Positions 39,246 to 48,686 of a stretch of DNA of 64,000 bases are shown here, in pieces. The notes beneath the pieces are model-generated. The model did not search any database and was not told the DNA's origin. It saw only the letters and a list, made by a program, of their open reading frames with translations. Position 1 is the first letter of the stretch; the number at the start of each line of letters is the position of its first letter. The position numbers were made by a program, and so were the translations under genes. This stretch comes from Tachypleus tridentatus (lineage: Eukaryota; Arthropoda; Merostomata; Xiphosura; Limulidae). The DNA is taken from positions 140,360,127-140,424,126 of the forward strand of contig NC_134833.1 in NCBI RefSeq assembly GCF_004210375.1, read 5' to 3'.

Positions 39246-39926
39246 TCTTTTGTTTGGTCTTTACATGTTTATTTATAAACTTTGTTACTCGAAGCTTTTA
39301 AAGGTATTCAAAATTAAATCCTAGTTGTTTACTTAAATCGTGATATAAAACTTGTTTGCAAATGTAAAACTGTAATTGCTTTTTCTATGATATATCTACT
39401 GCGTAAATAATCTAAATATCCATAATCCAATAACTTTTTTCTTATCCACGATATATTCATTGTTGTTAATAGTGAATTCAAATATGTTACACATTTATTA
39501 ACTATGTCTGTAACTTTATTTACTGGGTTCTAAATCGGCTTACTTCTATACTATCATCCGTAGTTCATTTTATGAAAACTTTACTGGGTAACTTATTAAT
39601 TTCTTCTTTTGGCACATTTCCAATCAATTTGTGCACGTGCTTATAATTTTGAACCTTATCTTACTAGTGCTTGTCAATTTTTGTTTGTCACGATATCAAG
39701 GTTAGAAGTGATCTCAATGTTGATGAGAGAAAAAATGTAAGGCTATGAATCAGTTTCGTAATTAGAGGGTGAGGTGTTGTGCAACTCTTCATTAGTTATG
39801 TTATTGTGTTATAATTAAAGATGTTACTGCCAATAGACCGTTTCCAAAAATAGCTGGTAGTTAGGTATTCAGTTTTATAAGAATTTTGTAATGAATGTTG
39901 TAAAGAATAATTAAGAAGTGCCCCTA

Positions 39927-40362
39927 ACTACCTATTGTAATATGTTAATAAATAGCACTATGATGTAGGGTAGCATATCCCAAACTTTCTCTGTTCACTA
40001 CCTATTGTAATGTAATTAGTTCTATACTTCTGTTAATAAATATCACTACGATGTAGGGAGTATATCCCAAACTTTCTCTGTTCACTACCTATTGTAATGT
40101 AATTAGTTCTATACTTCTGTTAATAAATATCACGATGATGTAGGGTAGCATATCCCAAACTTTCTCTGTTCACTACCTATTGTAATGTAATTAGTTCTAT
40201 ACTTCTGTTAATAAATATCACGATGATGTAGGGTAGCATATCCCAAACTTTCTCTGTTCACTACCTATTGTAATGTAATTAGTTCTATACTTCTGTTAAT
40301 AAATATCACTATGATGTAGGGTAGCATATCCCAAACTTTTTCTGTTCACTACCTATTGTAAT
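39927..40362. repeat. 88-bp tandem repeat, about 5 copies
   Basis: The unit starts ttcactacctattgtaatgt and ends catatcccaaactttctctg. The first copy is short by an internal deletion and one copy lacks two bases. The last partial copy abuts the 3' end of the ZBED-type hAT pseudogene, so it may have expanded from the element's subterminal region. Confidence 0.9.
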
Positions 40363-42146
40363 ACACGTAAATTGAAAGTAAAACAGCATTTTACTTTTAT
40401 TTTTAAATAAATGCAATTACTAATGGATGTATGTGCCTGTTGGGCACTGCAAAACTTCTCAAACCTTGGAATAATATTGGATACCGAAACCCTCATTTCA
40501 TGTTCCACGTTGATTTTCTCGTGGTTCTTGCTTTTCATCACAGCAACTGCCAAAAATCCAGCTTCGCAGAGATATGTCGTCGCAAATGGAATTAGGATTC
40601 CCTGAGTTTTGGTACTTAACAGCGGATATTCATCTTTTACTGATATACAAAACTCAGTTAGTTCCATGCTGCCAAATTTTGTTTTTAACGTCTTCTCGCA
40701 AAACAGCTCAATAAGATTTTCTTCTTCTGCAGAGGTAAATTCAGATGGGGCCTTAAACTTGAATGGGTCTTGGATCCATGCAAACTTCTCCATATCTTCT
40801 GGAAAGTGATTTTCAAACCAGTTACTGAGCTGGGTTAGGTACTCCTCAAAAACAGATTTTATAGTTCGTGGGTTAAATCAACTTCATTGGATGTAACAAA
40901 CTGCTGTAACAGGGGAAACAGTCTTTGCCACCATCTTCATTCATTTTTCTTCTCCATAGTAATAATTTTTTCTGAAGACTGAAACCTTCTCTGCGAGATC
41001 GCACAGGTGTGCCAATTTTGACAAAAAAAAAATCAGTATCCAAAAAGTTTTTAACACATTTGTGTTATTCTTCTTCGAGATAAGAGTAGAATTCCTGTCG
41101 TAATTCGAACACATGAGACAGTACATTCCCAGGGAAGAGCCATCGCGAGCTACAGTAGTACAACAAAGATGTATGCGCAGATCCCATATCTTCATACAGT
41201 TTTTTAAAAACAACATCGCTTTCTGTAGCCGAATGTTTATAAGGTTTACCATTTTCAACAAACCTTCCAGGACTAGGTTCAGTGGAGGACTCAGGTACCT
41301 TGACGCAAGGGCCTTCCTGCGGATTATGCAGTGGGTCCACAGTGCATCAAGCGACCACCATCGGTACAGACCCCAATGCACCTAGTCTAGTCCAAGTTAT
41401 TTTAACATCTAAAAGTGTGTGTATTTTTCTTATAGCAAAGCCACATCAAGCTATCTGCTAAGCCAACCGAGGGTTACAAAAGAGAAAGTTTTGTCACCAT
41501 CAACGAATCGTGTGTAGCAAATCAAATGATCATCCTTGTTACTATCCGTTATTTCATCTAACTGTATAACCCGAATTCTTTCCCTTTGATTTTTTGAGGT
41601 CTTTGGCCAAGTGTTGGATTCTACGACTGATAGCATTGTTGGATAAAGGCACCTTTGAAAGCAGTCTTCCCACAGTTTCACCAACCATAATGTTCACCAT
41701 ATCTACTGTTACCAGTAAAATTAGTTTTTCTGCGATGGTGTGAGGCTTTTACATTTTGCGACTCCATACACCACCTTGTAGGATGTTAACAAAGCATTGC
41801 TTGGTATTGATGCTTGTTTCAAAAATGTACCTTTTTGTTCTTTCAATTCTTTTAACTTTCTAGTAAAATAATCACGGGATTTACTAGCTATGTTAGGATG
41901 ATTGGTCTCTAAGTAGCGTTTTAGTTTACTTGGAAGCATGCACTCTGGAGCCAAAACGTTTAGACGTAATACACACTGTGGACATTCTTCATGATTGACA
42001 TCTACCGAAGTAAAATCAAAATCTAGATAACTATCGTCATGTTTCCGTTTCTTCACAACTTTGCCATTGGTCTGTGGTTCATCATCCTTTTCTTCATTAT
42101 CACACTTCTTATTAATGTTCAATTTTTTTTCCACTTTTATGCACAA
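40353..42146 (-). pseudogene. ZBED5/SCAND3-like hAT transposase, broken
   Basis: Fragments on the - strand, in order. 42146-41721: a BED zinc finger with CPQCVLRLNVLAPECM and KLKRYLETNHPNIASKS. 41684-41451: AVESNTWPKTSK-type catalytic core and IRVIQLDEITDSNKDDHL. 41381-40941: CIIRRKALASRYLSPPLN, then SAHTSLLYYCSSRWL, split between two frames. 40793-40353: the dimerisation domain, EYPLLSTKTQGILIPFATTY then LCEAGFLAVAVMKSK. This order and these motifs match domesticated and transposon-borne ZBED5-type (hAT-Buster/Charlie) proteins. Several frameshifts and a small SINE-like insertion near 41405-41470 make it non-functional. Terminal repeats were not found by eye. Confidence 0.8.
41405..41470 (-). 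repeat. SINE-like fragment inserted in the hAT pseudogene
   Basis: The segment with tagcaaagccacatcaagct and atctgctaagccaaccgagg matches the body of the second SINE family (compare 42405-42525) and interrupts the hAT reading frame. Only the 3' half is present. Confidence 0.6.
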
Positions 42147-42404
42147 GGACTAAAAATCAACAAAATAATTCGTTGAACTTCACTAGACCTCGCAGACACT
42201 TGATCACAACACCCTTCGGTTATTTCGATTACTGACGAACCCGCAGAGTCGAAAGGTATTTATATATAAAATCTAAGAATCGAGAAAGAGCGAGAAGGTA
42301 TTAGCATAGCCGAAAGTATAAGTAAACCATAACATATCTCAAACATTCGAGAACGTCATCGAAAAGAATGTAGCGCGATCTAATGGTAAAACTCTGTGTA
42401 TGTG

Positions 42405-42525
42405 TGTTTTAATTTAGCAAAGCCACATCGGGCTATCTGCTAAGTCCACCGAGGGGAATCGAACCCTTGATTTTAGCGTTATAAATCCGAAGACTGACTG
42501 CTGTACTAGCGGGGGACTGTTAAAA
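42405..42525 (-). repeat. tRNA-derived SINE (family 2 relative)
   Basis: Read in reverse: head cccccgctagtacagcagtc, box B gggttcgattcccc, body gcagatagcccgatgtggct and an acacac tail. The tRNA-like head is clear. Confidence 0.75.
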
Positions 42526-42686
42526 CTATAAACTACCTCAAGCTAGTAGTTCGTACACTGTCCAACAGATGTCGATATCGCTGTGTTTCCCTCGAAAATT
42601 TGAAATATCCGGAGACGCCCCTGTGAGTTCGCCGCGGCGCACAGTTTGGAAACCGTTGAATTATAGGGTAAACTTAAACCTCATGA

Positions 42687-42910
42687 GGCCTGGCATGGCC
42701 AAGCGCGTAAGGCGTGCGACTCGTAATCCGAGGGGCGCGGGTTCGCGCCCGCGTCGCGCCAAACATGCTCGCCCTCCCAGCCGTGGGGGCGTTATAATGT
42801 AACGGTCAATCCCACTATTCGTTGGTAAAAGAGTAGCCCAAGAGTTGGCGGTGGGTGGTGATGACTAGCTGCCTTCCCTCTAGTCATACACTACTAAATT
42901 AGGGACGGCT
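42687..42910 (+). repeat. SINE family 1, 3' truncated
   Basis: Head ggcctggcatggccaagcgc with GC-rich box B, body to agggacggct, where it stops abruptly at the sequence described next. Confidence 0.9.
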
Positions 42911-43018
42911 CGGTACAGTGGGCTAACAACACTTAAATACTTGTTGAAGAATCCGCAAGCGATTGCGGCCCTATGTTCCTTGATGGAGTCTAATGGTGAT
43001 AACTAACTAACTAACTAA
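42911..43018 (+). repeat. Possible LINE 3' end with CTAA-type tail
   Basis: Sequence joined directly to the truncated SINE. It contains gcggccctatgttccttgat and finishes in (ctaa)n at 43000-43018. A short simple-repeat tail of this kind is typical of 3' ends of target-primed non-LTR elements. No coding sequence; family unknown. Confidence 0.35.
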
Positions 43019-43045
43019 ACCTAGCTGTTGTTGTTTCAGGCATAG

Positions 43046-43375
43046 CTAGTGTTCATTGGTCATCAGACCATCCGCATCTTTGACTGATCCAACAAAGATA
43101 AGCGTAATAATCAACAGCCCTCGTAAAGCAACCAAGAAACGACTGAAACCTTTCTTTTCACGTATTTCGTAGTATAATGTGCTTTGTTTTAGATTTATTC
43201 GTTCTGTGTTTTCGCACATAAATAAAACTAACCAACGTTTGCATAATTGGAAGTGATGTGGATTTTGTAAAAGTTGGCAGTCTTGACAAACATTACCTGT
43301 AATTTTAACTCGATCTTTAAATATATAAAGGTAAATTATAAGTAGTGGTTTCATCCAATAGCGTTCTTTTTTCAC
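43046..43375 (-). other. Unassigned open frame, 109 codons
   Basis: Contains ITGNVCQDCQLLQNPHHFQL and a hydrophobic stretch near the C-terminus. No family recognised; AT-rich codons suggest chance or a worn repeat. Confidence 0.15.
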
Positions 43376-43551
43376 ATGCTTGGCACGTAACTAATTTTCA
43401 CGCTGTATGAGTTATATACGGAAATCTTCAGATGAAGATTTCACGTAAGAAATTTTAAAAACTAAAATAGATTAAGCAAAAAGTATTATTAATTTTATTT
43501 CATATTTTTCAACTTTTTATTTTGCTCTAAGTTGATAATTTCACTACATTA

Positions 43552-43672
43552 GTCCCCTAGTGGCTCAGCAGTATGTCTGTGGATTTATAACGCTAAAAAC
43601 TAGGTTTCGATATTCATAGTGAGCACAGCGCAGTCCGTTACGTAGTTTTGTGTTTCACTACGAACAAACAAA
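43552..43672 (+). repeat. SINE family 2
   Basis: Head cccctagtggctcagcagta (box A), box B aggtttcgatattc, body gagcacagcgcagtccgtta and an aacaaacaaa tail. Confidence 0.75.
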
Positions 43673-44066
43673 ATCGCTACATTATTGTTAAGACAGAGAA
43701 AATAAGAGATAAAATATAAAATATTACAATAAAAATATTTAATGTTCAGTTAGGAGGCGCTAAAGGATACAGAATTTAAATATGAAAAGTGTAAGTTGAA
43801 AATTTATTTTAATTTAACACGAAAACCACCCCTCATTCAAAGAACCTCGGCACGTCTTTCTGTACTTTTCAAACTTTTTATTGTGATAATTCTGTATGTG
43901 CCCAATGGATCCGGGGATATTCCGTCAATAAGATATATTTTATTTTCAATTCTTGTTTTAGTGGCATGTATCTTTCTTTAATCAGTGATGTCGAGAAACC
44001 CACTTATTGAGAAATTTATATGCAAAAACGGCTCGTTTGGGTTGAGAAAATATTTTACATAGAAGA

Positions 44067-44108
44067 GCGAACAACGTTTCGACCTTCTTCGGTCATCGTC
44101 AGGTTCAC
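44067..44108 (-). ncRNA. Hammerhead-ribozyme-like motif, left Penelope arm
   Basis: Read on the - strand: stem I GTGAAC, core CTGACGA, an extra T, stem II GACC-GAAGAA-GGTC, core GAAA, a minimal palindromic stem III around ACGT, then GTTCGC closing stem I with 6 pairs (one G-U). Penelope terminal repeats are known to carry hammerhead ribozymes with very short stem III. The extra base before stem II is not canonical, so activity is uncertain. Confidence 0.5.
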
Positions 44109-44219
44109 AAAGAAAGAGGTAACTGACCGGAAGCTGACCACATGTTTGAAAGGGGTTGTGTAACTGTGTGTCGAAATGTAGAGGGCGGTATTAGATGTTT
44201 GAATATATAATTTTATTTA

Positions 44220-44600
44220 TTTTATTATATCAATATAGGTATAAAGGCGTTCCTTTATATTGGTTTATTTTGGGTTTAAGTTGTTGTATAAGTAAGGCTT
44301 CTTTAATTTTGCGTTTGTTTATGTTTGTTTCTTTATTTAGTATTTGAGTGTTTTCTATGGTTATGTTGTGTTTATTTGACTTGCAGTGTTCGAAAACGTG
44401 TGAAGGTGACTTTTATGTTCTTTGAATCTGGTTTCCATTTTTCTACTTGTTTCTCCAATATAGAAGTCGTGGCAGTTATCACATTGTATTTTATAAATAA
44501 TGTTGGTGTGGTGTTTGTCAGTGTAGTTTTTACATAGTATAGACCTCAGTTTTGTGCCTGGTTTTTGAATAAATTTGGTATTAACTGGAATGTCATATTT
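44220..44600 (-). pseudogene. Penelope GIY-YIG endonuclease end, left arm
   Basis: Reads IPVNTKFIQKPGTKLRS, then NIIYKIQCDNCHDFYIGETS and RKMETRFKEHK, with the paired-cysteine GIY-YIG signature of Penelope nucleases. One A is missing in the run after FKEH compared with the right arm, so the last third is out of frame. The coding end overlaps the inverted terminal repeat. Confidence 0.8.
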
Positions 44601-44865
44601 TGTTACTAATTTTTGCCAAATGTTGGTTATTTGTTTGCTGATGTCAGGAATATATGGTATACAGCAGTATATGGTTTCGTGGTTTTTTGATTCGTGAGCT
44701 GTATTTGGTGGTTGATTTTGCTTTTTGTCTAGGTGTGTGCGTATAATGTTTTCTACGGTTTGTGGAGGAAACTTATTGATGTTGATGAAGTATTGTTTTA
44801 TTTTGTCTAATTCATCGTTAATTTTATCTGGTGAGCATAGTTTTATGGCTGTGTTTATTTGGTTT

Positions 44866-46308
44866 CTTAGTATGTTGAGTTTTGTTTTGTTTCATGTGCT
44901 GAGTCCCAAGGAATGTATAGTCCAGTATGGGTGATTTTTCGGTGGATTTCTGTTTTGAATTGTGTGTCGGTTCTTGTAATTTTGAGGTTAAGAAATGATA
45001 TTTGATTGCTTTCTTCCTGTTCACATGTGAAGTTAATGTTGGGATGTATAGAGTTAATGTGATTGAAAAAATTAAGTATGTGTTCTGTAGATTTGAATCC
45101 CGCAACCGTGTCATCTACATATCTGTACCAGTATAGTGGTGGATGTAATGCTGTGTTAATTGCTTGTGTTTCAACTTGTGTCATAAAAATATTGGCTAGA
45201 ACTGGTGATACTGGGTTGCCCATGCTTAGGCCATTTGTTTGTATATAGTTTTGGTTGTTGAACATGAAGTTTGTCTTTATCGTGGTGAATTCTATGAGGG
45301 TTGCTAACTGGTTACTGGGAATTTCTATAGTTGGGTTAGGGTCTCGGATATAGAGTTCTAAGGCTATCTTGCAGGCTTCAGTGGTTGGAACTTCTGTAAA
45401 GAGGGATATAACATCGAAACTGGCCATTAAGGCTTTATGATTAAGTTGATTTAGATTAGACTTGAAATTAAAAGAGTCTTTGATGAATGAGCTGGCTGAT
45501 GTTACATATTTTGAGAATGCCCATGCTATGTATTTACCAAGATTGTAATTAAACGATTCATATGTGGACATTATTGGTCGTAATGGACAATCTGGTTTAT
45601 GAGGTTTGGGGATGCCGTATATTTGCGGTGTGCGTGAGTCGGTTTTACGTAGGTAGGAATAAAGTGTTTGTGAAATTGTGTTGGCTTTTTTTCATTTGTA
45701 GTAGTAATTTGTTCAGTTGCGTCTCGTGTGTCTTTGTTGGATTTGTGTGTATTGGTTTAAATTTGTTCGTGTCTGATAAGATGTTATTCATTTTTTGGAT
45801 GTATTCATTCATGTTCATTATGACTATAGCGTTACCTTTATCTGCTTTTAAAATTTTTATGTTTTTGTCTTGTTTTAGGTTTTTTAATGGAATTAATGTC
45901 TCTTTTTGTAAGGTTGTTTTTTAGTTTTCTGTTTTGTGAAATTATGTTGATGGTTTTGTGAGAAAATTCTTTGAAAAAATCGTTTAAGATGTTGTTTTTA
46001 GGTGTTTCTGGAAAATATAAATTTGTAATTTTACCTGGGAAGTTTGGCTGTTGGATGTCAATAAAATTATCTAAGTTGTCATCTTTCTGTTGGTTGTGTT
46101 TGGTTGTTTCCTTGTTTTTCTTCTCTGTAGAAAGTATCACAAGTCTCCTGGCTAGGTCTTCTAAACATGTTTTGATTTCTATGGTTGGAATGTACCTAGG
46201 TGCTATTGCGAAGTTGAGTCCTTTGTTAAGTAGATGTATCTCGTCTGTGTTTAATTGTCGGTCGGATCTGTTAATTATGAGGTTAGTTAATATTCCAGTT
46301 AATACCAA
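44866..46308 (-). pseudogene. Penelope reverse transcriptase, frameshifted
   Basis: The N-terminal part (46308-45838) contains LLNKGLNFAIAPRYIP and runs toward an LKADKGNAIVIM motif near 45840, both typical of Penelope RTs. The reading then breaks in several frames. The fragment 45571-44867 carries the RT core: FDVISLFTEVPTTEA (motif A), NGLSMGNPVSPVLANIFM (motif B) and YRYVDDT (motif C, near 45107-45121), then QISFLNLKI. A frameshift after the DSAHETKQN region separates it from the GIY-YIG part. At least two frame breaks make this copy inactive. The RT would copy its RNA at a chromosomal nick made by the GIY-YIG nuclease. Confidence 0.85.
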
Positions 46309-46310
46309 TT

Positions 46311-46655
46311 TTATTCAAAAAACCAGGCACAAAACTGAGGTCTATACTATGTAAAAACTACACTGACAAACACCACACCAACATTATTTATAAAATACAA
46401 TGTGATAACTGCCACGACTTCTATATTGGAGAAACAAGTAGAAAAATGGAAACCAGATTCAAAGAACATAAAAAGTCACCTTCACACGTTTTCGAACACT
46501 GCAAGTCAAATAAACACAACATAACCATAGAAAACACTCAAATACTAAATAAAGAAACAAACATAAACAAACGCAAAATTAAAGAAGCCTTACTTATACA
46601 ACAACTTAAACCCAAAATAAACCAATATAAAGGAACGCCTTTATACCTATATTGA
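46311..46655 (+). pseudogene. Penelope GIY-YIG endonuclease end, inverted right-arm copy
   Basis: Open from near 46311 to the stop at 46653-46655. It contains the same NIIYKIQCDNCHDFYIGETS core and then an intact C-terminus ending KINQYKGTPLYLY. One extra A in the A-run near 46316-46322 breaks the frame further upstream. It lacks an attached RT, so it is a detached domain created by the inverted arm. This arm keeps the frame that the left arm has lost, so the two have diverged by small indels. Confidence 0.75.
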
Positions 46656-46776
46656 TATAATAAAATAAATAAAATTATATATTCAAACATCTAATACCGC
46701 CCTCTACATTTCGACACACAGTTACACAACCCCTTTCAAACATGTGGTCAGCTTCCGGTCAGTTACCTCTTTCTTT

Positions 46777-46818
46777 GTGAACCTGACGATGACCGAAGAA
46801 GGTCGAAACGTTGTTCGC
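46777..46818 (+). ncRNA. Hammerhead-ribozyme-like motif, right Penelope arm
   Basis: Identical 42-nt motif to the left arm, in inverted orientation: GTGAAC / CTGACGA / GACC-GGTC hairpin / GAAA / GTTCGC. Predicted cleavage would fall just before GTTCGC. Confidence 0.5.
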
Positions 46819-46884
46819 TCTTCTATGTAAAATATTTTCTCAACCCAAACGAGCCGTTTTTGCATATAAATATCTTTCTTTAAT

Positions 46885-47110
46885 TCCTCGCTTCATTTTC
46901 TGTTACTTTCTTCTAATTTCCTATCCATTTTTTGTTAATTTTCTGTTTCTTTTATCGTTTTAGTGTTCTTTTAATTTTCAATAATTTTGGCATTTTTTTA
47001 CTTTCCTACGTTCATGGTCTCTTCTATATTATTCTTCCTATCTCTATCTTATTATTTCTTCAAGTAATGCTTTGCTCTCACTCCTCAGTTTCATCGTTGT
47101 CATCCTGAAC
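46885..47110 (-). pseudogene. Second copy of the gag-like coiled-coil stretch
   Basis: Pyrimidine-rich on the + strand, encoding Lys/Glu-rich residues on the - strand. It ends with tcaagtaatgctt, which is also found at 32738-32751. The Penelope-like element appears to have inserted into this older repeat. Confidence 0.35.
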
Positions 47111-48686
47111 AGTTGAATTCAACTTGAGGTATTTTCAGAGTTCCATCTTACTTTCAGCAAAATAATCCAACTTCTGACATAGGTGTTGTAATGTTGATCT
47201 GGTGTGTTTTTTTGGTCTTACGTGAAATGATGGGATTCGTAGTTTGTATACCATGACCCATTACAAATTACCATTCAAAATAGTATTATGTATTTAATGT
47301 AAGAGCTGTTAATTATTCGTTTCATTCTACATAGGAGATTTAGTGACAGTTCGTGGTAAAGGAGAGTAACTAACAGATGCCATATACAGAGATACAGAAC
47401 AAAAAACTACAAATTCGCATTTTAAAGATCTTAGAGGTTACGTGAATATAATGTGCAAACTGTACAATGGACAAAGTATTTTAATTATTCACAAAAACAT
47501 CACTTTCCATTCTGGTAAGCCAGAGTCTAAGTCAGTTTAACAATGATAGTTCACACATATATCTAGAGTAAAAATACTTTTGTAAAACATCTGATTTTTG
47601 TTTCAACAGACTTTTAAGTTTTACTGAAAGCTTGCTACATTATAAAGATAATAAATTCAAAATTAAAGTCAACATTCCTTCTTCAACATGGTTTTAGTCT
47701 AATGGACCAATCCCGCACACGTTCGGCTAATTAGATTATCTAGTAAAAATAAGTCAAAGTCCATTTCACATAATGAAAATAATTTATATTACTTCTTTCT
47801 TAGCGTTTTAACAAGCTTAAACAAAAACGCTCTCTGGCTGATTAGCACTAATTACTGAGAACAATTCTATGTTTTACTACCCCAAGTATATATAAACTAC
47901 TTCTCAAATTTACTAAAACAATTTAACTCCATGCACCCCTACCTAGCACATAAATTACAACTTTAAAAAATACAAAACTTATAATGAACTCAATAAACAT
48001 CTTTAATCTCAGCGATTTCCGCCATTTTTCGAAAAATGGAATAAAAATTCATTAATATTGGCGATGTTCTTTAACAGTGTTTATACTTAATTTCAAATTA
48101 GAAACGCATACTTTTGTTGATGTGACTGCTAAGCTGGCACGAATGTTTTAACTGTGTTATAATCGCTGTGGAAAACAGTCAGTTTCTTCAGTTTTAATTA
48201 GTAAGTACCCACAAACCACATATAATTTATTTGTTGATTGTTAAGCACAAGTCTACACAATTTGCTATCTGTTCTTTGCCCACAACGGTTATGAAACCCA
48301 CTTTTTAGTAACAATAGCCTTCAGACTTACTGAGGAGCACCAAAAAAGTTTAGTCAAAATATAAAATATTTTACAAAACACAATTGCCAAGTTCACCTAT
48401 AAAATGAATATGATATTAAATTATAACACTAGAGTGCTCATATAAGGATAATAAATAGTTATAACATCTTGATTTGAAAAGTGGAATGTTATAATAATCT
48501 AATGTTTAAATATCAGTTCCGAGTATGTATTTGGATGTAGTAGTGACTACTGCCGTTAAAAATAGAATTGTTAGTAATTTATATTACATTATTTCAGGTT
48601 TTTGTGCTACCTTATTTTGGATGATTTTGTTACTTACGAATTTTGCTATTGGTCCGATACTTTTGTGAAAGTCGGTATCTTGGCAG
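47111..48686. other. Region upstream of ADAT3
   Basis: Presumed to include the ADAT3 promoter, but no TATA box or initiator stands out. Contains a family 2 SINE at 48243-48345. Confidence 0.45.
48243..48345 (-). repeat. SINE family 2, diverged
   Basis: Reverse copy with acaatttgctatctgttctt body and a ggttatgaaaccca box B (rc), about 340 bp upstream of the ADAT3 start codon. Confidence 0.6.

Larger units (their letters stand above)
43983..46870 (-). mobile_element. Penelope-like element with inverted terminal arms
   Basis: One insertion of 2888 bp flanked by a perfect 14-bp direct repeat, tatctttctttaat, at 43969-43982 and 46871-46884. The - strand carries a Penelope RT and a downstream GIY-YIG region. 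The right end (about 46290-46870) is an inverted copy of the left end (43983-about 44590), so the GIY-YIG coding end and the 3' non-coding part occur at both termini, facing outward. The left arm is about 32 bp longer at its tip. The inverted copy joins the 5' end of the RT region at about 46290. Terminal repeats, direct or inverted, are a known Penelope feature. The flanking duplication shows both arms arrived in one event. Confidence 0.85.

Noticed and set aside
44325-46354. Several + strand hydrophobic open frames across the Penelope element
   Set aside because: They are antisense shadows of the - strand RT and GIY-YIG frames.
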